Notes: a model not told the origin generated them from the letters alone. Positions 28,755-37,451 are shown, numbered from the stretch's first letter. The stretch: DNA of 64,000 bases from Dokdonella sp. (GCF_019634845.1 NZ_JAHCAQ010000006.1:1-64000); one strand, 5' to 3'. A program made the numbers and translations.

Positions 28755-30288
28755 AACTCACCCGATCCACGCTCTTGCGCGTCCTCGCTGCGTTCGCGCT
28801 GGTGGCCGTGCTCGGCCATCGCGCCTGGCAGCAGCGCGGCGATGCCACCGACGCGGAGGCGACGATGGCGCCGATCCCACCCAATGCGCACGAGTTCCGC
28901 CTTGGCCAGCTCGAGTTCAAGGCTTGCGAGCTGCCGCAGAAGAACTCGGGCGCCACCACCAGCGCGTTCTGCACCCGGTTCGCGGTGCCCGAGGACCGTG
29001 CGCAACCGGCGGGCCGCCGCATCGAATTGCGCTTGGCCCTGATCGCAAGCGAAGCGCCGGTCGCCGACGCCAGCCTCGTCGTGCTGCTGGCCGGCGGCCC
29101 GGGGCAGGCCGCGGTCGACACCTGGCCGCAGACGGCCGGCGCCTTCGCCCCGCTGCTGCGCCACCACCACGTGCTGCTGCTCGACCAGCGCGGCACGGGC
29201 GGCTCCAACGCGCTCGAATGCAAGGGTGTCGACGAAGATCAACCCGCGACCTTTGATGCCGCCAGGGTGCGCGAACAGACCCGCGAGTGCCTGGCCAAGG
29301 TCAGTACGCATGCCGATCCGCGCTTCTACACCACCACCGATGCGGTGGCCGACCTCGAGGCCGTGCGGCAGGCGCTGGGCGCGCCGCGCCTGGACCTGGT
29401 CGGCATTTCCTATGGCACCCGCATGGCGCAGCAGTACGCCCGCCGCCATCCCGACGGCGTGCGCAGCATCGTGCTCGACAGCGTGGCGCCCAACCCGCTC
29501 GCGCTGGGGCAGGACTTTGCCGCCAACCTCGATGCCGCGCTCGAGCTGCAGTTTGCGCAGTGCACGGCCGATGCCGCCTGCAAGGCCGCCTTCGGCGATC
29601 CGATGACGAGCCTGCGCCAGTTGCGCGCGGCGTTGCGCGAGCATCCGCAAAAGCCTGTTTCGCGTGATCCCGTGACCTTCGCCGAGCACAGCGAACCACT
29701 CACCGCACTGAGCCTGGTCGGACTCGTGCGCATGTACGCCTACACGCCCGAGACCGCGGCCATGCTGCCGCTGGCGATCGCGCGTGGCCTCAAGGGCGAC
29801 TACACGTCACTGGCCGGGCAGCAGCGGCTGCTCACCGGTGACATGAGTGACCTCAATGCCAACATGATGCAGCTGTCGGTGATCTGCAGCGAGGATGCCG
29901 ACCTGCTGGCGCCGCGCGCGCAGGATGCCGACACCATGCTCGGCAACCATCTCGTCGAAGGCCTCAAGGCTGCCTGCGAGGTCTGGCCACACGGAACGCG
30001 CCCGGCCGACTTCCACGAGCCGTTCAAGTCCGACCTGCCGGTGCTGATCCTGGCCGGCGAGTTCGATCCCGTGACGCCGCCGAGCTACGCCGAGCAGGTG
30101 CTTGCCCACCTCGGCAACGCCCGCCTGCTGCTGGCCAAGGGCCAGGGCCACAACGTCATCGGTCGCGGCTGCATCCCCAAGCTCGTCGGCGACTTCGTCG
30201 ACAAGCTCGACCCCAAGAGCCTCGATGCCCAATGCATCGACCAGCTCGGTCCACTGCCCGCCTTCGTCGACTTCAATGGAGCCGCGCC

Positions 30289-30292
<4 letters not shown>
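28751..30292 (+). CDS. Exported alpha/beta hydrolase (tripeptidyl-peptidase/proline-iminopeptidase type)
   Basis: 513 residues. An N-terminal hydrophobic segment (LLRVLAAFALVAVLG) acts as signal or anchor. The oxyanion motif LLAGGPGQAA, LLDQRGTGGSN, nucleophile GISYGTRMAQQYA, the catalytic Asp in LAGEFDPVTPP and His in GQGHNVIGRGC are all present, with Cys-containing cap insertions. The pattern fits TAP-like S33 peptidases acting in the periplasm. Starts inside the regulator stop (ATGA) and its own stop overlaps the natA-type gene. Confidence 0.82.
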
Positions 30293-31031
<739 letters not shown>

Positions 31032-31035
<4 letters not shown>

Positions 31036-32207
31036 ACTCCATCCTCATCGTGTTCCTGAAGGAAGTGCGCGAAAACCTGCGCGATCGCCGCACCGTGCTC
31101 AACACGCTGGTGACCGGCCCGCTGATGGCGCCGCTGATCTTCGTGCTGCTCATCAACACGCTGGTGACGCGCGAGCTGAGCAAGGCCGAGGCCCCGTTGC
31201 CGCTGCCGGTGGTGGGGGCACAGTACGCGCCCAACCTCATCGCCGCGCTCAAGCAGGGCAACGTCGACATCAAGGACGCTCCGGCCGATCCCGAGCGCGC
31301 CGTGCGTGAGATGGACGCCGACGTCGTGCTGCGCATCGGCGAGGACTTTGCCAGCGCCTGGCGCAAGGGCGAGTCCGCCCAGCTCGAGCTCATCTACGAC
31401 GCATCGCGCCAGGATGCGCAGAGCCAGGTGGCGCGGCTGCGCGGCCTGCTCGATGGCTATGGCCAGCGCACCGGCGCCTTGCGCCTGCTCGCACGTGGCT
31501 TGTCGCCGAACATCATGCGGCCGATCGCGGTCGCCAAGCGCGACCAGTCGACCGCGCAAAGTCGGTCCGGATCCCTGTTCGCAATGCTGCCCTACTTCTT
31601 CATTCTCGGTGGCTTCATCGGCGGCATGGCGCTGGCGATCGATACCACGGCCGGCGAACGCGAGCGGCAGTCGCTCGAACCGCTGCTGGCCAACCCGGCG
31701 CCGCGCTGGAAGATCCTGACCGGCAAGCTCGCCGCGACCACGGTTTTCGCGATCACCACGGTGCTGCTGTCGATCCTCGCCTTTGCCGCGGTGGGGCAGT
31801 TCCTGCCGACCGAGAAGATCGGCATGAGCCTCAGCCTCGGGCCATACTTCATCGCCGCCACCCTGTTCGTGATGCTGCCGCTGGCGGCCTTGCTAGGCGT
31901 GTTGCAGACGCTGGTGGCGGCGTTCGCCAAGAGCTATCGCGAGGCGCAGACCTACCTGTCGTTACTGATGATCGTGCCGGTCATCCCGACCATGCTGATG
32001 TCGATCGTGCCGATCAAGACCCAGACGTGGATGTACGCGGTGCCGCTGATGGGCCAACAGGTGTCCATGTTGCGCCTGCTGCGCGGCGACCCGGTCGCCG
32101 ACAGCTCACTGGTGCTGTGCTTTGCCACCACCACGCTCGCCGTCATGCTGGCGGGCGTCGTCACCGCGCGCATCTACCAGAGCGAACGCCTGGCGATCTC
32201 GGCCTGA
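31032..32207 (+). CDS. ABC-2 permease (NatB-like)
   Basis: 391 residues from ATG 31032. N-terminal membrane segment (LVTGPLMAPLIFVLLINTLV), a large periplasmic domain (about residues 50-170), then five membrane helices (LPYFFILGGFIGGMALAID onward). This layout is NatB/YhaP-like. Last gene of the five-gene overlapping operon; the minus-strand integron integrase converges on it 82 bases downstream. Confidence 0.85.
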
Positions 32208-32289
32208 GCGATCGACGAGCCCCGTCGCGCGGCCAGTGGCGGACCGCCGCAGCCGCCGCCGACCGCGCCAACGCGGTCAGCGGCGCTGC

Positions 32290-33330
32290 TCATCGATCGA
32301 GCGGACTCACCACCCCGCCGCCGCCGCGATTGAGCACATGGGCGTAGATCTGCGTCGTCGTCACATCCTTGTGCCCCAACAGTTCCTGGATCGTGCGCAG
32401 GTCGTAACCCGCTTCCAGCAGGTGGGTGGCGAAGCTGTGACGCAGTGCATGCGCATGCAGCGGCTTGACGATCTGCGCCGCCGCTGCCGCTCGCCGCAAG
32501 GCGCGCGCCAGGATCGCGTCGTCGAAATGGTGGCGTCGTTCGCGCCCGTCCAGCGGATCGGTGGCGCGGCGGGTCGATGGAAACACGAATTGCCAGCCAA
32601 ACTCGCGCGCCGCATGCGGATACTTGCGCGCCAACGCATGTGGCAACCGCGCCTCACCCACCCCGTCCGCCAGATCCCGCTCATGCAGCAGGCGGGCACG
32701 CGCGATCTCGCGCAGCAGCGGCTCATGCAGCGCACGCGGCAGCACCGTGCGTCGATCCTTGCCGCCCTTGCCATCGCGCACCACGATCTCGTTGCGGGAA
32801 AAGTCGACGTCCTTGACCCGCAAGCGCAGGCATTCCATCAGCCGCATGCCGGTCCCGTACAGCAGGCTCGCGATCAGCCACGCTCGCCCATCCATCACCG
32901 CGAGCAGGCGCCGCACCTCGTCCTGCGACAACACGGTGGGCAGCCGGCGCGATGACTTGGCGCGCACGACACCCTGCAGCCACGGTAGATCCAGCCGCAA
33001 CACCTCGCGATACAGGAACAACAGCGCCGACAGGGCTTGATTCTGCGTACTGGCCGCCACGCCCTGCCGTACCGCCAGACCACTGAGGAAGCGCTCCACG
33101 TCGGCCGCGCCGAGCTCGCGCGGATGGCGCCTGCCGCTGGCAAAGATGAACCGACGTATCCACGCCACATAGGCCTGCTCGGTACGCAAACTGTAGTGTT
33201 TGAGCCGCATCCTGCGCCTAACCTCGTCCAACAGGCGCGGTGCCTGCACCGCTGCGGACGCACCCGATACGCCCCCGTTTCCATACCCAATGCTCACTAC
33301 GCCCTCATTCGCGCCGGATAACGCGCTCAT
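32290..33330 (-). CDS. intI: Integron integrase IntI
   Basis: 346 residues from ATG 33330 ([15 protein letters not shown]), close to the 337 of IntI1; earlier in-frame starts (33429) run into the attI region and are less likely. Tyrosine-recombinase residues: Arg in [16 protein letters not shown] (about 163), Lys in the GKGGKDR turn, HAHALRHSF (His 294, Arg 297), LLGHKDV (His 320) and nucleophile Tyr in [10 protein letters not shown] (329). The integron-specific insert, [19 protein letters not shown] and flanks (about 205-250), separates it from XerC/D. It is transcribed away from the cassette array, the normal integron layout. Confidence 0.95.
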   Translation of the reverse strand: MSALSGANEGVVSIGYGNGGVSGASAAVQAPRLLDEVRRRMRLKHYSLRTEQAYVAWIRRFIFASGRRHPRELGAADVERFLSGLAVRQGVAASTQNQALSALLFLYREVLRLDLPWLQGVVRAKSSRRLPTVLSQDEVRRLLAVMDGRAWLIASLLYGTGMRLMECLRLRVKDVDFSRNEIVVRDGKGGKDRRTVLPRALHEPLLREIARARLLHERDLADGVGEARLPHALARKYPHAAREFGWQFVFPSTRRATDPLDGRERRHHFDDAILARALRRAAAAAQIVKPLHAHALRHSFATHLLEAGYDLRTIQELLGHKDVTTTQIYAHVLNRGGGGVVSPLDR

Positions 33331-33456
33331 GTTCAGCGGCCGCCGGCACCGCATGGAATGGCCAAGTTCCTGATTTCTTGTAGGAAAAGCCCTTGACCCC
33401 CATGCGCCGGACGCCGACCATGACGCCATACGCCCCGGTTGTGGGGTCTATTTGTA

Positions 33457-33463
33457 GTTAGCT
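33457..33463 (+). other. attI crossover site / array start
   Basis: GTTAGCT at 33457-33463; insertion occurs between G and TT, so cassette 1 begins at 33458. The call rests on exact complementarity with AGCTAAC at 33865-33871, the R'' box of cassette 1. The upstream weak integrase-binding sites of attI could not be delimited. Confidence 0.8.
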
Positions 33464-33468
33464 GCCTA

Positions 33469-33870
33469 ATGAGTGTCTGCCTAGCAACAGCGCTGCTTTA
33501 CTTCCTGACGCCGCCCATTGGCTGCCAAACCGACGCCGAGATCGCTGCGCAAAAGAGTCAGGACAAGGCATATGAAGAATGGAGGCAATCCTTAGTTGGT
33601 GTCCTTGAAGCGCCTTACGCGGCGTGCAAAACCACGCTAACTCAGCCTGTTACGCTCAATTCAAAAGAACGCTGCCTGGTTCGCAAGCTGTCGGCGCGGT
33701 GTTCGGAGGCCGACGACTGCTTGGTTCAATGCATCGCGCGCGGACTCAACGGGCAAATAGGCGGCGGTTGTTGGCATCTGTGCTTTGAATCAAAATTCAG
33801 CCTGCCCGAATGGTCGGAGCCTAAGGGGTGGGCAGAGTGCAAGTATCTCAGTACGCGGCCCGGCAGCTAA
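33469..33870 (+). CDS. Cassette 1: Cys-rich exported protein of unknown function
   Basis: 133 residues from ATG 33469 (MSVCLATALLYFLTPPIGCQ). A TTG upstream (33439) would lie outside the cassette, across the attI crossover, so the internal ATG is preferred. A short hydrophobic N-terminus looks like a signal or lipoprotein peptide (IGC near residue 19). Six or more further Cys (RCLVRKL, ARCSEADDCLVQC, GGGCWHLC) suggest disulfides. I cannot name the family. The stop TAA is part of the attC R'' box. Confidence 0.7.
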   Translation: MSVCLATALLYFLTPPIGCQTDAEIAAQKSQDKAYEEWRQSLVGVLEAPYAACKTTLTQPVTLNSKERCLVRKLSARCSEADDCLVQCIARGLNGQIGGGCWHLCFESKFSLPEWSEPKGWAECKYLSTRPGS

Positions 33871-33955
33871 CTATTCGCTCAAGCGGACCGTTGCGGATGG
33901 GTTGCGGTAAACTGTTAGGCACTGCGGCAACGGCCGCTTAGCTCAAGCGTTAGGC
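33865..33955 (+). repeat. attC site of cassette 1
   Basis: R'' AGCTAAC (33865-33871), inner boxes CGCTCAAGCGG and CCGCTTAGCTCAAGCG, R' GTTAGGC (33949-33955). 91 bp. The bottom strand would fold into the usual long hairpin. Cassette 1 is 33458-33949. Confidence 0.9.
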
Positions 33956-33974
33956 CGCAGGAAAACTTCCTCTC

Positions 33975-34400
33975 ATGCAAAAGTACGTCAGAATCTTCAT
34001 ATCACTTGCCTTCTTGGGCTACGGCTTGATCAGGATTGGGGTTGGGAGCCTCTTGCTTGGGCAAGAGATTGGACTGCTTGACTTTCAATCTTTTCATGAC
34101 CCTATAAAAGACATCGGTGGTTTTCTCACCAAATCAGCCGACAAACAAATAATCCCTGTGTCCGTGGCAGGGTACGTTAGTTACATTGCTCTTATGGGTG
34201 TAGTACTTTCGATTGGCGCTATAAGATTGTTGAGAGATCAGCCGTTGGGCCTATACTTCATTGGCGCGTTCTTGGTGATGTATGCATTGCTCTTCGTTAA
34301 CTTTCAAACAATTAACCCAAAAGCCATACATCTAGCTGTCTGTACCGTTCTATTTGGCGTATTGCTCTGGCTGAAACGTGCTCAGCGCAGTGCGGCCTAA
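33975..34400 (+). CDS. Cassette 2: four-helix membrane protein of unknown function
   Basis: 141 residues, starting MQKYVRIFISLAFLGYGLIR. Four hydrophobic segments (about residues 6-28, 62-84, 92-110 and 118-134). The gene is visibly AT-richer than the chromosome. The ATG is 25 bases into the cassette and the stop lies in the attC R'' box. No family recognised; small membrane proteins are common in integron cassettes. Confidence 0.7.
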   Translation: MQKYVRIFISLAFLGYGLIRIGVGSLLLGQEIGLLDFQSFHDPIKDIGGFLTKSADKQIIPVSVAGYVSYIALMGVVLSIGAIRLLRDQPLGLYFIGAFLVMYALLFVNFQTINPKAIHLAVCTVLFGVLLWLKRAQRSAA

Positions 34401-34454
34401 CAATTCATTCAAGCCGACGCCGCTTCGCGGCGCGGCTTAATTCAAGCGTTAGGG
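34395..34454 (+). repeat. attC site of cassette 2
   Basis: R'' GCCTAAC (34395-34401), R' GTTAGGG (34448-34454). A short 60-bp site with central hairpin GCCGCTTCGCGGC. Almost identical to attC of cassette 3. Cassette 2 is 33950-34448; its first bases (G)TTAGGC complement GCCTAAC. Confidence 0.92.
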
Positions 34455-34459
34455 CTCAC

Positions 34460-34930
34460 ATGAAGAAGTCTCGCAAGCCTTATAATGACAGAACAGACCT
34501 CGAGAAATTACAGTCCCAATGGTGGAAGCTCTCTGGTCTAAACTCGCGAGAGGAATGGTCTGCTGCGGTCGTGCGCGCAGCTACCGCAGCAGAGATTGCG
34601 GCTAATATCGCAATAAGATCAGAGTTCCAAAGCATTGGCTCGTTTCCGTCAGGCTTCGTCGACTCCCTTCTTGTTTGGGCCAATGGATTGAAAGGTAAGC
34701 TAGAAAAGCTTCTCGTGCCTATCACTAAAGACACTGAGCGCGCGGCTGCCATTTCTGGGCTCAATTCTTTAGGGCTACAGGTTAACAACATCCGTAATGG
34801 TATAGCTCACCGAGGCGAGTTTTGCAGTCGTGCCAAGGCGCAAGATGCTATCGCTAAGGCAAAGGAATTCATTGAGGGTATCGTGCGGCTCTATGAACCA
34901 GGGTTTCAGCTCAAGGAGCGTGAGCCCTAA
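34460..34930 (+). CDS. Cassette 3: HEPN-like protein
   Basis: 156 residues (MKKSRKPYNDRTDLEKLQSQ), all-helical in pattern. Near the C-terminus NNIRNGIAHRGEF contains R112-x4-H117, the R-phi-x-x-x-H signature of HEPN nucleotide-binding and RNase domains, preceded by long helices (AAEIAANIAIRSEF). HEPN proteins are frequent RNase toxins and defence effectors, but others are not nucleases; activity is not shown here. No partner antitoxin gene is in the cassette. Confidence 0.7.
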   Translation: MKKSRKPYNDRTDLEKLQSQWWKLSGLNSREEWSAAVVRAATAAEIAANIAIRSEFQSIGSFPSGFVDSLLVWANGLKGKLEKLLVPITKDTERAAAISGLNSLGLQVNNIRNGIAHRGEFCSRAKAQDAIAKAKEFIEGIVRLYEPGFQLKEREP

Positions 34931-34984
34931 CAATTCATTCAAGCCGACGCCGCTTCGCGGCGCGGCTTAATTCAGGCGTTAGGC
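34925..34984 (+). repeat. attC site of cassette 3
   Basis: R'' CCCTAAC (34925-34931), R' GTTAGGC (34978-34984), 60 bp. Differs from the cassette 2 site only in the terminal heptamers and one internal base. Cassette 3 is 34449-34978; its start (G)TTAGGG complements CCCTAAC. Confidence 0.92.
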
Positions 34985-34987
34985 GTC

Positions 34988-35374
34988 ATGGAAATGTCTC
35001 GACAAGAAATCGATGCTTGGGCAAGCGCGTACATTCAAGGTCAACAAGACCCTACGCTTTTGCAGGACGGCAATTCTCTTTGGTGGACCGTCGAAAAATT
35101 TATGCCTCAACAATGTTGTGGGGCATCACCAGAAGACTGTTGGGCGGCTATCCTTTCGGTTCTAACTCAAGATCCTCCAGCCAAAGTATTGGGTGTTCTT
35201 GCCGCCGGCCCCTTGGAAGATCTAATCCACTATTTCGGTCCTGAGTTCATAGAACGCATCGAGACCGAGTCGAGGCGTAATGCTTCATTTCGTCATCTGC
35301 TTGGCGGCGTTTGGCAGAGCAGCACCCCGGAAATCTGGGCGCGCGTGCAAAAAGCTCAAGGCCAGCGTTGGTAG
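34988..35374 (+). CDS. Cassette 4: hypothetical protein (DUF6869-like)
   Basis: 128 residues (MEMSRQEIDAWASAYIQGQQ). Blocks SLWWTVEKFM, EDCWAAILSVL, VLGVLAAGPLEDLIHYFGP and RHLLGGVWQS look, from memory, like the DUF6869 family. Cytosolic, function unknown. The start is only 9 bases into the cassette. Confidence 0.7.
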   Translation: MEMSRQEIDAWASAYIQGQQDPTLLQDGNSLWWTVEKFMPQQCCGASPEDCWAAILSVLTQDPPAKVLGVLAAGPLEDLIHYFGPEFIERIETESRRNASFRHLLGGVWQSSTPEIWARVQKAQGQRW

Positions 35375-35378
35375 AGCC

Positions 35379-35473
35379 GCCTAACTATGCGCTTAAGCGG
35401 ACCTGCGCGGATGAAGTTGCTCGCCAAAATCACACATCGCGGCCGCGCAGGCCGCTTAGCTTAGGCGTTAGGC
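35379..35473 (+). repeat. attC site of cassette 4
   Basis: R'' GCCTAAC (35379-35385), R' GTTAGGC (35467-35473), 95 bp, with paired arms CGCTTAAGCGGACCTGCGCGG / GCGCAGGCCGCTTAGC. Cassette 4 is 34979-35467. Confidence 0.9.
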
Positions 35474-35477
35474 GCAC

Positions 35478-35984
35478 ATGGCCGATCCTCTTCACCCCGT
35501 AGAAAAGGTACCTGGCTTAGTAGGTCAGCTCTACGCACTTGTTGCGCAGCTAGAGGCGCTTTTCCCTGGTCGGCGGTTTACCCCGGACGGCCACTTGGTC
35601 GGAAGCATTGGCGAGGTTATTGCTGCGCACCGCTACGGCTTGGCACTGCTTCCACATTCGGCTCGGGGCCATGATGCGCGCGCGCCTTCTGGCGCGCTGG
35701 TGGAGATCAAAGCCACGCAGGGTAGCTCCGTAGCGCTTCGCGAACAGCCAAACCACCTGATCGTTCTGCACCTCTCCAAGCAGGGCGAGGCCGCGGAGGT
35801 CTATAACGGTCCCGGCGCTGTGGTCTGGTCTGCTGCTGGCGCGATGCAGCGCAATGGGCAGCGGCCGGTGTCGCTGTCAAAGCTCCGTATGCTCATGGCG
35901 CAGGTCCCCGAGGCCTTGCGCCTACCGCAGTGTGTGCCTAACAATTCGTCCAAGCGGACGCGCGAAAAGCCGCGCGCCGCTTAA
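35478..35984 (+). CDS. Cassette 5: PD-(D/E)xK-like protein (DUF6998-like)
   Basis: 168 residues (MADPLHPVEKVPGLVGQLYA). The order SIGEVIAAHRYG (Glu about 46), GHDAR (Asp about 66), VEIKATQG (Glu-x-Lys about 76-78) resembles the acidic and lysine set of PD-(D/E)xK nuclease folds. From memory it matches DUF6998. The frame runs past the R'' box, and its last 15 or so residues (NNSSKRTREKPRAA) are encoded by the attC itself, with the stop inside the site. Function unproven. Confidence 0.7.
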   Translation: MADPLHPVEKVPGLVGQLYALVAQLEALFPGRRFTPDGHLVGSIGEVIAAHRYGLALLPHSARGHDARAPSGALVEIKATQGSSVALREQPNHLIVLHLSKQGEAAEVYNGPGAVVWSAAGAMQRNGQRPVSLSKLRMLMAQVPEALRLPQCVPNNSSKRTREKPRAA

Positions 35985-35998
35985 CTCAAGCGTTAGAC
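35936..35998 (+). repeat. attC site of cassette 5
   Basis: R'' GCCTAAC (35936-35942), R' GTTAGAC (35992-35998), 63 bp. The gene of cassette 5 ends inside it. Cassette 5 is 35468-35992. Confidence 0.9.
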
Positions 35999-36035
35999 GC
36001 CGCGTGAGATTGGCGGCCCCGCAAGCACGCGAAGA

Positions 36036-36060
36036 GGGGCTGGACGTTGCGCCCAGCCCC
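36036..36060. terminator. Hairpin near the start of cassette 6
   Basis: GGGGCTGG / CCAGCCCC with a 9-base loop. It lies just after attC 5, where read-through from the upstream cassettes would arrive. No T run follows. It may act as a weak terminator. Confidence 0.4.
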
Positions 36061-36188
36061 GTGCTAGCGTATGAAAGCTAGCTAGCTGCTCATATTGTCA
36101 TTTGCCGCTTGCCAAGCATGCACACGTACCTCCCTCCAAAGTCATCCGCTTTGGTCGGTGCCCCTACTCTGGAGCGTGTTGCAACCCG

Positions 36189-36217
36189 AAGGCCCCGGTT
36201 GCTCAAGCCGGGGCCTT
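36189..36217. terminator. Terminator-like hairpin after the reversed cassette 6 gene
   Basis: Perfect 10-bp stem AAGGCCCCGG / CCGGGGCCTT with a 9-base loop. It begins 8 bases past the stop of the minus-strand gene at 36225 and so is placed as its terminator; on the plus strand it would also face array transcription. Confidence 0.55.
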
Positions 36218-36224
36218 CGCACTT

Positions 36225-36683
36225 TTACTCAACGCCAACGGCCCTTTTGCCGAGCTCGCTCAGTCCATACCGGCCCGGTTGCGGGTTGGTGACCCAGCCT
36301 TGCTTCTTGCGCCAGTTCATTAACGCCGTTCTAAGCGCATCACGGCTTCTTGGTAGTCCGACACGCTCTAGCTCGCCAACGATCTCGTCCAAGCTCCGCT
36401 CGCCACTAGCAAGAAAAGCCAAGACCTTGGGAGCTACCGAGTCCTTGCGGAGCCCTATGATCTTCGGCTCCCCAGTTTCGGCTGGAGCCACTTGGCTGGC
36501 CTCCGCGGGAGGAGCTGAGTCAGATGCCCGCCCCACCACCATGCTGGTGATCGCGGCATCAATGTCGTCGGCCTCCCCCAAGCTACGGAGGGCAGCGATA
36601 CGCTGCTCGCAAGCTTTAACCTTCTGTTTCAGAAGGGCCAGCTTCGCTTCTTCTTGCTCGATAAGGGCTTTGTAGGCGTCCAT
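36225..36683 (-). CDS. Cassette 6: reversed gene, coiled-coil plus winged-helix protein
   Basis: 152 residues from ATG 36683 (MDAYKALIEQEEAKLALLKQ); upstream ATGs at 36692 and 36719 are possible. A heptad-rich coiled coil (about 1-40), a Pro/Ala linker, then a C-terminal winged-helix-like region (VLAFLASGERSLDEIVGELE, then LRTALMNWRKKQGWV and GRYGLSELG). Orientation is opposite to the other cassettes. A minus-strand TTGACA lies at 36719-36714 with a weak CAGGAT 17 bp on, so it may have its own promoter. No family named; DNA binding is inferred from the fold pattern only. Confidence 0.65.
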   Translation of the reverse strand: MDAYKALIEQEEAKLALLKQKVKACEQRIAALRSLGEADDIDAAITSMVVGRASDSAPPAEASQVAPAETGEPKIIGLRKDSVAPKVLAFLASGERSLDEIVGELERVGLPRSRDALRTALMNWRKKQGWVTNPQPGRYGLSELGKRAVGVE

Positions 36684-36755
36684 GTGGCGCATCCTGCCCC
36701 AAAGATCACGGCGTGTCAATAGTCCTCACGCATATCTTTCCCTCCCGGAGGCGGC

Positions 36756-36863
36756 GTCTAACAATTCGTTCAAGCGGAGACCGTTTCGTGGCCGCGACGG
36801 TGTGCGGCACAGTGCCACACCGTCGCGGCCACAAAACGGCCCGGCTTAACTCAGGCGTTAGAC
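36756..36863 (+). repeat. attC site of cassette 6
   Basis: R'' GTCTAAC (36756-36762), R' GTTAGAC (36857-36863), 108 bp. It contains an extra perfect 17-bp inverted repeat, GTGGCCGCGACGGTGTG at 36788-36804 and its complement at 36816-36832, with an 11-base loop. Cassette 6 is 35993-36857 (865 bp), the largest of the array. Confidence 0.92.
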
Positions 36864-36878
36864 CTTAAAGACAGTTCA

Positions 36879-37265
36879 ATGACAAACGAACAGAACGACG
36901 CCTCGTTTCGAGACATCTTGGCTATCGCCAGTCCAAAGCTCCGCCCCGTGTGTGAGGCATTTCGCCAATTGATCGTTTCGGAAGATCCCACCTTCTACGA
37001 GACCGCTTGGCCAAAGCTTAAGATCGCAAGCTATGGCGTCGGCCAAAAGAAGATGACACAGCATTACGCCTACATCGCAGTGCAGGCATCCCATATCAAC
37101 CTCGGCTTCTATCACGGCACATTGCTTCACGACCCTACTGGACTTCTTGAAGGCGCAGGAAAGGAACTACGTCATATCAAGGTTCAAAACATTGCGCACG
37201 CTGAGAGCCCAGACATTCGTGCACTTCTTCGCCAAGCCATTGATGAGCGCAGACCGTACAGGTAA
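36879..37265 (+). CDS. Cassette 7: DUF1801-like protein
   Basis: 128 residues (MTNEQNDASFRDILAIASPK). Blocks RPVCEAFRQLI, ETAWPKLKIASYGVG, YAYIAVQASHINLGFYHG, GLLEGAGKELRHIKV match the DUF1801 (YdhG/SufE-unrelated) pattern. A small cytosolic domain of unknown function, frequent in cassettes and chromosomes. Stop at 37265, two bases before the R'' box. Confidence 0.75.
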   Translation: MTNEQNDASFRDILAIASPKLRPVCEAFRQLIVSEDPTFYETAWPKLKIASYGVGQKKMTQHYAYIAVQASHINLGFYHGTLLHDPTGLLEGAGKELRHIKVQNIAHAESPDIRALLRQAIDERRPYR

Positions 37266-37266
37266 G

Positions 37267-37376
37267 GTCTAACAAATCGTTCAAGCCGACTCCGCTTCGT
37301 GGCCGCGCTTGCGGTGTTACGCTACGCTACACCGCCGCTTGCCACTGCGCGTAGCGGCTTAACTCAGGTGTTAGGC
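37267..37376 (+). repeat. attC site of cassette 7 (array end)
   Basis: R'' GTCTAAC (37267-37273), R' GTTAGGC (37370-37376), 110 bp; the R'-proximal box reads CAGGTGTTAG rather than the usual CAGGCGTTAG. Cassette 7 is 36858-37370. No further attC follows, so the array ends here. Confidence 0.9.
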
Positions 37377-37451
37377 CCCTGAACCTCGCGCGGGTTGCCC
37401 CACAGCCAGCCGCCGCCGCTGCCGGACGGCTGGCGCGACGCGTGCCTGCGG

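Noticed and set aside
33331-33456. Pc or LexA-controlled promoter near attI
   Set aside because: A TTGACC at about 33393 has no convincing -10 partner, and no LexA-type box was seen.
33439-33468. TTG start for cassette 1 gene upstream of the attI crossover
   Set aside because: It would place the start outside the cassette; the internal ATG at 33469 is self-contained.
33865-37376. Regularly spaced repeats suggestive of a CRISPR array
   Set aside because: The repeats are 60-110 bp apart-paired recombination sites with genes between them and R''/R' complementarity; they are attC sites.
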